From Ruminococcus sp. (GTDB lineage Bacteria > Bacillota > Clostridia > Oscillospirales > Ruminococcaceae): a stretch of 46,633 nt of DNA. The notes under the pieces are model-generated. The model did no database searches, was not told the DNA's origin, and saw only the letters and a list, made by a program, of their open reading frames with translations. The DNA lies in assembly GCA_031262835.1 (NCBI GenBank), contig JAISGY010000042.1, forward strand, positions 1-46,633, given 5' to 3'. The position numbers were made by a program, and so were the translations under genes. Below, in pieces: positions 26,271 to 33,560 of this stretch (within the stretch, counting starts at the first letter, position 1; the number at the start of each line of letters is the position of its first letter).

Positions 26271-27508
26271 TTATCGGTCCTAAGTTTTGCAAGTTTTGCG
26301 ATAAAGAATCCGTCCGAGTTAAAATCGAAGGGGAATATTGTCCGCATTTCTGCCGTGAACTCCGGGTGATTTTCAAGGAACCGGGCTATAACATCCTCAT
26401 TCTCAGCCTTTCGGAGGGTGCAGGTTGAGTAAAGAATCATTCCGCCGTCGGCTAAATATCGCACGCTGTTTTCGAGTATATCGTATTGCACTTCGGGAAG
26501 ATGTGAAAAATCCGCAGCGTTTTTATACCGTATCTCCGGCTTTTTTCGGATAACCCCAAGCCCCGAACAGGGCACATCGCAAAGAATACGCGTAAACTTC
26601 GGGAAACTCTCATTAAAAGACTTGCCGTCATGCAAAAACGTCCGGATATTAGTTAAACCAAGGCGGGCAGCTCCCGTATTAACCTTTTCAAGCCGCTTCT
26701 CGCTGATGTCGCAGGCGTAAACAGTTCCGTCCGTCATTTCGGCAAGGGTAAAGGATTTCCCGCCCGGTGCGGCGCAAACGTCCAGTATGTCTTCATCACC
26801 CGATATTTCCATGAGGTTACAGGCGTACGCGCAGGAATAGTCCTGTATGTGATACGCCCCCGCCGCAAATTCGGGGCTGTTAAGGTTAACATTGCCGCTG
26901 CTGAAAACGTTCGGAATGTCGGTAGGGGTAAAGCCGTCGGGCAGATTGTCTTTTGTAAACCGCCTGTTGTTAAGCTTAATATAGGTTACGTCGGGAGTTA
27001 AGAAGCTTTCTAAAATCTCCGCCGCTTTTGTTTCACCGTAATCGGCTCTGAAAGAGTCGTAAATTTCGGGGTTAATTGAATACTTTACCGCAACACTGCT
27101 GTCGTTAATCCGCTTGCCGTCGCGCAAAAACTGCCTTAACAGAGCGTTGACGAAGCCTTTCGCGGAGGTTTTCTTAAAAGCCGCGCAGAGTTTTACCGAC
27201 TCGTCGACCGCCGCATTGTCGGGAACGCTGTCCATGAAAAGAAGCTGATAAAGACCGGCACGGAGGATATTTTTTACTTCGTGGTCAAGCCTCCCAAGAG
27301 GCATTTTACTGTAACCGCCGATAATACAGTCAAGGGTTAACTTGCGCTCAATAACGCCGTAGAAAAGGGTTGTACAGAACCGCTTGTTGACGCTGTCCAT
27401 CGGCGTTACATCAAGGGCTTCGGAAAGCACCGCTTCCGAAAACTTGCCGCCGCCCATCTTCATGAGGGCTCGTACCGCCGTCTCGCGGGGGCTTTTTTTA
27501 TCTGACAT
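26267..27508 (-). CDS. rsmB: 16S rRNA (cytosine-967-C5)-methyltransferase RsmB
   Basis: 413 aa. A NusB-like N-terminal domain (1-130) precedes the RsmB/NOP2 methyltransferase with DVCAAPGGKS for SAM binding, the motif-IV Cys in DVPCSGLG, and the motif-VI catalytic Cys in YSTCTLRKAEN. It methylates C967 of 16S rRNA. It starts one base after the fmt stop and overlaps rlmN, so it is inside the operon. Confidence 0.95.
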   Translation of the reverse strand: MSDKKSPRETAVRALMKMGGGKFSEAVLSEALDVTPMDSVNKRFCTTLFYGVIERKLTLDCIIGGYSKMPLGRLDHEVKNILRAGLYQLLFMDSVPDNAAVDESVKLCAAFKKTSAKGFVNALLRQFLRDGKRINDSSVAVKYSINPEIYDSFRADYGETKAAEILESFLTPDVTYIKLNNRRFTKDNLPDGFTPTDIPNVFSSGNVNLNSPEFAAGAYHIQDYSCAYACNLMEISGDEDILDVCAAPGGKSFTLAEMTDGTVYACDISEKRLEKVNTGAARLGLTNIRTFLHDGKSFNESFPKFTRILCDVPCSGLGVIRKKPEIRYKNAADFSHLPEVQYDILENSVRYLADGGMILYSTCTLRKAENEDVIARFLENHPEFTAEMRTIFPFDFNSDGFFIAKLAKLRTDK

Positions 27509-27509
27509 A

Positions 27510-28457
27510 TTAACTCAAAATCGAATCGGAATCTATTTTATGCCCGCGAAGGTACTCGTCTGCCGAGAGAAGTTTTCCGCCTTCGGGCTGGAGCTCCGTA
27601 ATCTCTAACAGGTAGTCGGAGCAGTTTATATATAAACCGTTATCGGATATAAGTTGCCCGGGTTCGCCTTTTGCGGTAATATCCGTTTTCCGTGTGGAAA
27701 AAACCTTTATCCGTTTTCCGTGTAACATTCCGAAGCCGGTTATTGCGCGGATTAGATTGTGAATGTTCTTAGCGGTGTCGGAGAAGTTAAGCTTACTCTC
27801 GGTTTTATCAATCATTGAAGCGTATGAAGCGTCATCAGTATTTTGCTTTGAAGCAGTAAGCTTTCCGCTTTTTAGTGCCGAAAGTGTGTCGAGGAGAGTT
27901 TTTGCGGCAATTTCGGAGAGACGCGAACGCAAAGCCGCCGCCGTCTCGTTCTCACCGATTTCGGTCGTGCTCTTAATTAACATATCGCCGGTGTCAAGCC
28001 CCTTCGCCATAACCATTGAGGTTATCCCGGTCTCAATTTCGCCGTCCATAACTGCGCGTTCAATCGGCGCAGCCCCGCGATATTTCGGGAGCAGGGAACC
28101 GTGAAGGTTAATACAATGCGGGAAGATTTTCGGGAGGGTTAAAATCCGCTCGGGCAGAATCTGTCCGTACGCGGCGACAATAATAAGGTCGGGGGCAAGT
28201 TCGCGGAGCGTTTCATACGCGGTTTCGGCGTCTTCCCCGGCTTTTAGTGAAGCGGGCTGATAAACCTTGAGGTTATGGTCTTCGGCGAAGATTTTAACGG
28301 GGGAGGGGAGCAGCCTGTTCCCGCGTCCGCCGCGCTTGTCGGGCTTTGTAAATACCGCAAGCACATCTTCGGTCTTTGTCAGTTCGCGAAGGCACGGCAC
28401 GGCGAATTCCGGCGTACCCATGAAAACGATTCTGATGTTTGTTCCCCCTTTCGCCAA
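27510..28457 (-). CDS. fmt: Methionyl-tRNA formyltransferase (start uncertain; possible ATC start at 28436)
   Basis: About 308-315 aa. It formylates initiator Met-tRNA. Features: RIVFMGTPEFA at the N terminus, HGSLLPKYRGAAPIERA (folate and formyl-transfer site) and a C-terminal OB domain. Relatives begin MRIVFMGTPEF. Here that first codon is ATC (28436-28434), with AAAGGGGG seven bases upstream. The nearest canonical in-frame start is TTG 28457, one base after the def stop but without a good ribosome site. ATG 28421 would remove the first beta strand. The TTG coordinate is given; ATC is my preferred biological hypothesis. Confidence 0.9.
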   Translation of the reverse strand: MAKGGTNIRIVFMGTPEFAVPCLRELTKTEDVLAVFTKPDKRGGRGNRLLPSPVKIFAEDHNLKVYQPASLKAGEDAETAYETLRELAPDLIIVAAYGQILPERILTLPKIFPHCINLHGSLLPKYRGAAPIERAVMDGEIETGITSMVMAKGLDTGDMLIKSTTEIGENETAAALRSRLSEIAAKTLLDTLSALKSGKLTASKQNTDDASYASMIDKTESKLNFSDTAKNIHNLIRAITGFGMLHGKRIKVFSTRKTDITAKGEPGQLISDNGLYINCSDYLLEITELQPEGGKLLSADEYLRGHKIDSDSILS

Positions 28458-28458
28458 C

Positions 28459-28956
28459 CTACCGCATACGTTTGCGGCGTTTCTTGTCGCGCTCTTCGAC
28501 AACCTTCGGGTCAACCATTTCGTCCGCCTTGTCGGTGAAAACTATGCCGTCAAGATGATCAATTTCGTGAAGCACAGCTCTTGCGGCGTGTCCGCGATAG
28601 AAGTATTCCCGACGGTTGCCTTCACGGTCATAGGTTGCAAACTTGACTGTCGCCGGGCGAACAACGTATCCCCAGTCGTTCGGGCAGGAAAGACAGCCTT
28701 CGATGTCGCGGGAAGTACCCTTAACTTCGATAACTTCAGGGTTTATGAGCTCGCAATAGGTGTTGTCCCATTCTACAACGGCAACTCTGCGGAGTAACCC
28801 AATCTGCGGTGCGGCAAGCCCCGCGCCGTCAAGATGACGATTCGTCTGCGCCATATCGTCAAGGAGTTGGGAAAGCTTTTTGTCGAAATTATCTACAGGG
28901 CGGCATTTTTTGTGTAACATCGGATCGTCTTTATTAAGAATATTTCTGAGTGCCAT
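28459..28956 (-). CDS. def: Peptide deformylase
   Basis: 165 aa. All three metal-site motifs are intact: GAGLAAPQIG (motif 1, ~44-53), EGCLSCP (motif 2) and HEIDHLDG (motif 3). It removes the N-formyl group from new proteins and is neighbour to fmt, which adds it. The very basic C-terminal tail ends in KKRRKRMR. It lies 26 bases downstream of priA. Confidence 0.97.
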   Translation of the reverse strand: MALRNILNKDDPMLHKKCRPVDNFDKKLSQLLDDMAQTNRHLDGAGLAAPQIGLLRRVAVVEWDNTYCELINPEVIEVKGTSRDIEGCLSCPNDWGYVVRPATVKFATYDREGNRREYFYRGHAARAVLHEIDHLDGIVFTDKADEMVDPKVVEERDKKRRKRMR

Positions 28957-28982
28957 ATTTGCTCGGATTTCCCCTTTTTATT

Positions 28983-31460
28983 TTACATTGAAGCGTCGCC
29001 GTTTGAAGCAATGCTGACGGTTATGCGGTCGAAAACGCGTTCAGTAAAGGTTTTCTTGTAAGTATCGGATAGTAGACTGCGAAATGCTCCGTTAGATTTA
29101 CATTTTATAATAAGCTTATAGCGGAATTTATTGTTAATCCGCTCTCGTATGCATTTCGACGGACCTAATAGAATAAGCGGTATCTTTTCTTTTGTCAGTT
29201 TGATTTTATCGTTAACTGCGGCTCTGATAAGGGACGCGAACGCCGCCGCCGCCGCTGCCGTCTTGCCGTCGTCACTGCCGGTGAACTCAACAACGTAAAG
29301 GTCACAAAAAGGCGGGTAGAGAAGGAGTTTGCGGTTGCCGATTTCTTCGCCGAAAAAGTCGGGGAAGTTTTGAGAAGCCGCAAGTTTTAGGATGTAGTGG
29401 TGAGGGTTAAAGGTTTGGATAACCGCTCTGCCGGGCTTTCCGCCGCGCCCGCCCCGCCCCGCAACCTGCGTTAGGAGCGAGAATGTGCGTTCATAGGAGC
29501 GGTAATCCCCGGCATAAAGCGCGGAATCGACCGATATAACCCCGACAAGGGTAACATTAGGGAAATCAAGCCCCTTCGCAACCATCTGCGTCCCGAGAAG
29601 TATGTCGTAATCGCCTCTGGAATACGCCTTGAATAGCTCTTCGTAATTTCCTCTTGAACCAATCGTATCGGCATCAAGCCTCAAAACCCTTGCGGAAGGA
29701 AAAAGCTCTGCAATCTCGCTCTCAATCTTTTCCGTGCCCGTCCCGATGAAGTTAAGGTACTCACTGCCGCATGACGGACAGACTGTAGCCTCTTCTCTGA
29801 CGTACCCGCACCAGTGACAGCGGAGTTTCCCCGCAGACTTATGGTAGGTTAGGGCGACGCTGCAATTGGGACACATTATCGTCTGCTTGCAGGAGCGGCA
29901 GGTTATGATGGTGTTAAAACCGCGCCTGTTTAGCAGGAGTATTGTCTGCTCTTTCCGCGCAAGGTTGTCGTTAATCTCGGAAACGAGCGTGCAGGAAAGG
30001 TTTTGCGAGTCGTTATAGTAACCGTCCGCCGCAACATCAACAATGTTAACTTCCGGCAATACCGCTTCCGCAAAGCGTTTTTTGAGGGTAAAGAGGTTGT
30101 AACGCCCGATTTTTGCGAAGTGATAACTCTCAACGGAAGGCGTCGCGGAGGCTAAGACGAGGGCGGCGTTATGGTAAACGCAGCGCATCTTCGCGATTTC
30201 CTTTGCGTCGTAGCGCGGCGACATCTCGGAGACGAATGTCCGCTCTTGTTCTTCGTCTATTATTATAAGTCCTATATTTTCAATCGGCGCGAAGACCGCG
30301 CTTCTTGTCCCTATAAGCAGTTTGCAGTGCCCGGCGCGAATCCGCGCGTATTCCTCGCCGCGGCGCGAAACGGACAGACCGCTGTGGAGACAGCTTACCG
30401 CGTTCCCGAAAATCTCGGTAAAACGCTTTATCAGTTGGGGCGTAAGGGCGATTTCCGGCACAAGCAGAATTGCTGTCTTCCCGGAACTCAAAACCTTTAC
30501 GATAAGCTCCGTAAAAACGGCGGTTTTCCCGCTGCCTGTTACGCCGAAAAGGAGCGAGGCGGAGGGCTTGCCGTTTCTAATAAGCGATAAAATCCCGTCG
30601 GCGGCGGTGCGTTGCTCTTCGCTTAATCGGAGCGGATTGTCGAAATTTGAAACAGCCCCGGCAACAGACCCGGTAACAGACCCGGCGACAAGCAAACCCT
30701 TCGCGGCTGTTAACATATCTATAACACCGCGCTTTTGCAGCGTCCTAAGCGAAGCGGAGGTTATGCCGAAGAGGTTAATAAGTTCTTTATCGGTTATGTC
30801 GGGGGAATTCCCCAAATGCTCTACCGTCTTTCTTGTCTTGTCGTTTGTGAAAGCGTATTTAAGCCTGCCCTCTCTGTATTCATCGGTGAGGCGGACTATC
30901 TTTTCGGTCTTTTCCTTTTTTGTGATATATTCTTCGGGGTAGATAATGTTTTCGGAAAGGAGGTATTTTAGGTTATCGCCGGAATAGTTCCCGGTTTTTT
31001 CTACCTGTAGTACCGCCTTAATGTCGTCGTCGGACATCAGGGAATGAAGTGCTTCAAAACGCTCTGCGTTAACCTTGTAGCGGGTCTTGAGCTTAACGTT
31101 GAAGCTTGCGGGTAAAAAGAGTTTGCAGGCATCGAAGTAGGTGCAAAAAGTCGTTTCCTTGAGGCGGTTAATTAACATCAACCCCTCGGCGGAGATCGCC
31201 GGAACATCGTCAATAACGCCCGAGATTTCTTTGTAGATAACGTTTTTGTCGTAGTCGCCGTAGGATAAGATTAAGGCGATGCGCTTGCGGTTGCCGTTCC
31301 CGAACGGAACGAGTACCCGACAGCCGGGCACAGGAGCAACTTTTATCGAATAGTTCGCCCCCGCATCCGCCTCCCACCCCGGCAGCGCGTAGTCGAAAGC
31401 CCGGTCGAAACCGTAGTTTGTGTCGGCTACGGCAACTTTTACGATTTGTTTTTGCTGCAT
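28983..31460 (-). CDS. priA: Primosomal protein N' (replication restart helicase PriA)
   Basis: 825 aa. The N-terminal DNA-binding region is followed by a superfamily-2 helicase with Walker A GVTGSGKT (306-313), then a zinc-binding insert with four CxxC pairs (CRSC, CPNC, CHWC, CPSC), and QVAGRGGRG as helicase motif VI. Motif II reads DEEQ (402-405) where PriA normally has DEEH. It reloads the replisome at stalled forks. coaBC, which often precedes it in this cluster, is absent. Confidence 0.95.
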   Translation of the reverse strand: MQQKQIVKVAVADTNYGFDRAFDYALPGWEADAGANYSIKVAPVPGCRVLVPFGNGNRKRIALILSYGDYDKNVIYKEISGVIDDVPAISAEGLMLINRLKETTFCTYFDACKLFLPASFNVKLKTRYKVNAERFEALHSLMSDDDIKAVLQVEKTGNYSGDNLKYLLSENIIYPEEYITKKEKTEKIVRLTDEYREGRLKYAFTNDKTRKTVEHLGNSPDITDKELINLFGITSASLRTLQKRGVIDMLTAAKGLLVAGSVTGSVAGAVSNFDNPLRLSEEQRTAADGILSLIRNGKPSASLLFGVTGSGKTAVFTELIVKVLSSGKTAILLVPEIALTPQLIKRFTEIFGNAVSCLHSGLSVSRRGEEYARIRAGHCKLLIGTRSAVFAPIENIGLIIIDEEQERTFVSEMSPRYDAKEIAKMRCVYHNAALVLASATPSVESYHFAKIGRYNLFTLKKRFAEAVLPEVNIVDVAADGYYNDSQNLSCTLVSEINDNLARKEQTILLLNRRGFNTIITCRSCKQTIMCPNCSVALTYHKSAGKLRCHWCGYVREEATVCPSCGSEYLNFIGTGTEKIESEIAELFPSARVLRLDADTIGSRGNYEELFKAYSRGDYDILLGTQMVAKGLDFPNVTLVGVISVDSALYAGDYRSYERTFSLLTQVAGRGGRGGKPGRAVIQTFNPHHYILKLAASQNFPDFFGEEIGNRKLLLYPPFCDLYVVEFTGSDDGKTAAAAAAFASLIRAAVNDKIKLTKEKIPLILLGPSKCIRERINNKFRYKLIIKCKSNGAFRSLLSDTYKKTFTERVFDRITVSIASNGDASM

Positions 31461-31463
31461 GGG

Positions 31464-31697
31464 TTATGACTCGATTTTTGTTCCGCGAAGGGTTGGGTCT
31501 TCAATCATGCGGTAGCGGCGTTTTGCGAAGTCTTCGACAGCGGTTTTTACGGGCTTGTGCTCTAAAATCTGCCCGGACTCGAAAACGTCGTCGGCGATCT
31601 CCCTTGCGCGCTTTGCAACGCCGATAACTACCGTGTAGGGGTTCTCGTTTTGGGTTGTGATTTCTTGGATTGACGGTCTTAACATATTGTTTTCCAT
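31464..31697 (-). CDS. rpoZ: DNA-directed RNA polymerase omega subunit
   Basis: 77 aa from ATG 31697, which has GAAGGGG nine bases upstream; a six-codon longer form is possible. It contains the omega core, with a LRPSI start, NPYTVVIGVAKRAREIA and a later KPVKTAVEDFA. It stabilises RNA polymerase assembly. It lies directly after gmk (start overlapping the gmk end by a few bases), as in most Firmicutes. Confidence 0.93.
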   Translation of the reverse strand: MENNMLRPSIQEITTQNENPYTVVIGVAKRAREIADDVFESGQILEHKPVKTAVEDFAKRRYRMIEDPTLRGTKIES

Positions 31698-31698
31698 A

Positions 31699-32274
31699 TT
31701 ATATGTCCCCTTCAATTATTTTCTTTATTCTTTCTGCACAAGTTTCGACTTCATCATTGACGACAGTATAATCGAAGCTGTCAGCTAAGGCAATTTCGGT
31801 CTTTGCAGTTTCAAGCCTTGTTTTAATATCCTCCGGCTTTTCAGTACCCCGCCCGCGAAGTCTTGCTTCAAGTTCTTCCATGGACGGCGGCATTATGAAT
31901 ATCAGGACCGCTTCGGGGAGAGCTTTTTTAATCTGCGACGCGCCTTGGACCTCAATTTCAAGGAGAACATTCTCGCCCGCTTCAAGTCGGGAAAGCACCG
32001 GCGGCTTCGGCGTTCCATAGTAGGTTATCTTCCCCGCCCGACCGCTGTAGGAGGCGTGTTCAAGCATGAGGCCGTCGTTAACTTTCGACATAAACTCATC
32101 GTTTGAGAGGTAGTTGTAATTAACCCCGGCAGTCTCGCCCGCACGAATTTCACGCGTTGTATCCGAAACGGAGAGCCAAAACGGTGTAGTTTCCGCAAGC
32201 TTCTTTATAACAGTCCCTTTTCCGCAGCCTGACGGACCTGATATTACTATAAGTTTACCGCGTTTTCCGCTCAT
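31699..32274 (-). CDS. gmk: Guanylate kinase
   Basis: 191 aa. The P-loop reads SGPSGCGKGTV (12-22). SDTTREIRAGE is the GMP-binding segment, EIEVQGA follows, and IFIMPPS marks the lid region. It phosphorylates GMP to GDP. Canonical order remA-gmk-rpoZ is preserved. Confidence 0.97.
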   Translation of the reverse strand: MSGKRGKLIVISGPSGCGKGTVIKKLAETTPFWLSVSDTTREIRAGETAGVNYNYLSNDEFMSKVNDGLMLEHASYSGRAGKITYYGTPKPPVLSRLEAGENVLLEIEVQGASQIKKALPEAVLIFIMPPSMEELEARLRGRGTEKPEDIKTRLETAKTEIALADSFDYTVVNDEVETCAERIKKIIEGDI

Positions 32275-32291
32275 CTAAACCTCTTCGGTGA

Positions 32292-32534
32292 TTAATTTTC
32301 TTCAATCTCTGCCCCTTCGGCAAACCTCTCGGGCGTTTTAAAGGACAGGATAATATGCCCGGTGTCGGTTATGAAAACCGATTTTGTGCGCTTACCGCAG
32401 GTTGCGTCGATTAGCATAAACTTTTCGCGCGCGTCGGTTATAAGGCGTTTTATCGGCGCGCTTTCGGGGGTAACTGCACAGACGAGGCGGTCTGCGTTGA
32501 CGTAATTTCCGCCGCCGATAGAAAGAAGCTTCAT
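32292..32534 (-). CDS. remA: RemA-like DUF370 DNA-binding regulator
   Basis: 80 aa. It starts with [18 protein letters not shown], the hallmark of DUF370/RemA, with PIKRLI and [13 protein letters not shown] following. RemA in Bacillus is a DNA-binding activator of biofilm matrix genes; in Clostridia its targets are mostly unknown. It overlaps yicC by four bases and sits upstream of gmk, as expected. Confidence 0.94.
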   Translation of the reverse strand: MKLLSIGGGNYVNADRLVCAVTPESAPIKRLITDAREKFMLIDATCGKRTKSVFITDTGHIILSFKTPERFAEGAEIEEN

Positions 32535-33409
32535 TCTATGTTTTGAACCTGCTCTCTGATTTTTTCGATGTCGGATTTGATATTAAGTACAAGCCTTGTT
32601 ATTTCAAGGTCGGAGGCTTTCGAGCCGATGGTGTTCGCTTCTCTGTTCATCTCTTGGGTTAAAAAATCCATCTTCCGCCCGATAGGCTCTTTATACATTA
32701 GGAAATCTTCAAACTGCGAGATGTGGCTTTTAAGACGGACGGTCTCTTCAAAAACAGCTGTCTTTTCAGCGAATATCGCCGCTTCGGTCAGGATTCGCTG
32801 TTCGTCTGCGCTGCCAATAATTTCATTCATTCTGTCAAAGAGCTTTTGTCTGTATTTTTCAACCGACTTCGGGGACAAAAGGTCAATTATATCAACAGCG
32901 TCCGATATTGCGGAAAGCCGCCCCTCTATGTCATCCTTAAGCTTGTCTCCCTCGGTAATACGCATCGAAGTGAAGCTGTCTAAGGCGTTAAGGAGCACTT
33001 CCTTAACATCGCTCCAAAGTTCTTCCTCATCGGTTTTTGCCTTCTGCACCGTAAACCCATCGGGAATTTTAAGGAGCAACTCGTAATCTATATGTGTGTC
33101 TATATTTTTATCGGAGTTTACGGCGTAATCAAAAAGTGAGTCAAGGTAGCCGTCAAGCACCGCCTTATTCGCGGTAACAATCGTTTCGTCAGAGCCTTCG
33201 GACACAATATTAATGTTAATATCAAGCTTTCCGCGGGCAATAAATCCCCCCGCAAATTTCCTCACCCGATCTTCAAGGAAACCATACGCACGCGAGGTAT
33301 GGACAAAACATTCAAAGAATTTATGGTTAACGCTTTTTATCTCAACAAAAATCTCCCGCCCGGAGTTAACAGCTCTAAAGCTGCCGTAACCGGTCATGCT
33401 TCTTATCAT
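32531..33409 (-). CDS. yicC: YicC/YloC family endoribonuclease
   Basis: 292 aa from ATG 33409, supported by AGGAG seven bases upstream; a six-codon extension is possible. The N-terminal [10 protein letters not shown] and the C-terminal segment [16 protein letters not shown] are the YicC signatures. YicC proteins are RNases that act on RNA in the cytosol. It is the first gene of the long minus-strand operon and is preceded by a good promoter. Confidence 0.94.
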   Translation of the reverse strand: MIRSMTGYGSFRAVNSGREIFVEIKSVNHKFFECFVHTSRAYGFLEDRVRKFAGGFIARGKLDININIVSEGSDETIVTANKAVLDGYLDSLFDYAVNSDKNIDTHIDYELLLKIPDGFTVQKAKTDEEELWSDVKEVLLNALDSFTSMRITEGDKLKDDIEGRLSAISDAVDIIDLLSPKSVEKYRQKLFDRMNEIIGSADEQRILTEAAIFAEKTAVFEETVRLKSHISQFEDFLMYKEPIGRKMDFLTQEMNREANTIGSKASDLEITRLVLNIKSDIEKIREQVQNIE

Positions 33410-33457
33410 GTTAAAGCTCCTAAACATAGATTTCGGGGCATAAATATACCTTCTAAC

Positions 33458-33486
33458 ATTATAACATAAATTTTCGTAAAAAGCAA
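33458..33486 (-). promoter_or_regulatory. Sigma-A promoter of the yicC-to-rsgA operon
   Basis: On the minus strand, TTGCTT (33486-33481), a 17-nt spacer and TATAAT (33463-33458) are present, with TGT before the -10 forming an extended -10. It lies about 50 bases upstream of the yicC start. Confidence 0.75.
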
Positions 33487-33513
33487 TAGCTTTTCAGGAT
33501 AAATTTTGTGGGA

Positions 33514-33549
33514 CAATAAAATTACCCGCATGGTTTTCCACGCGGGTAA
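33514..33549 (-). terminator. Rho-independent terminator of the phosphodiesterase gene
   Basis: On the minus strand, TTACCCGC pairs with GCGGGTAA, extended by TGG/CCA across one mismatch with an AAAA loop, and is followed by TTTTATT. It lies 12 bases after the phosphodiesterase stop. Confidence 0.8.
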
Positions 33550-33560
33550 AGGTTAACGGA

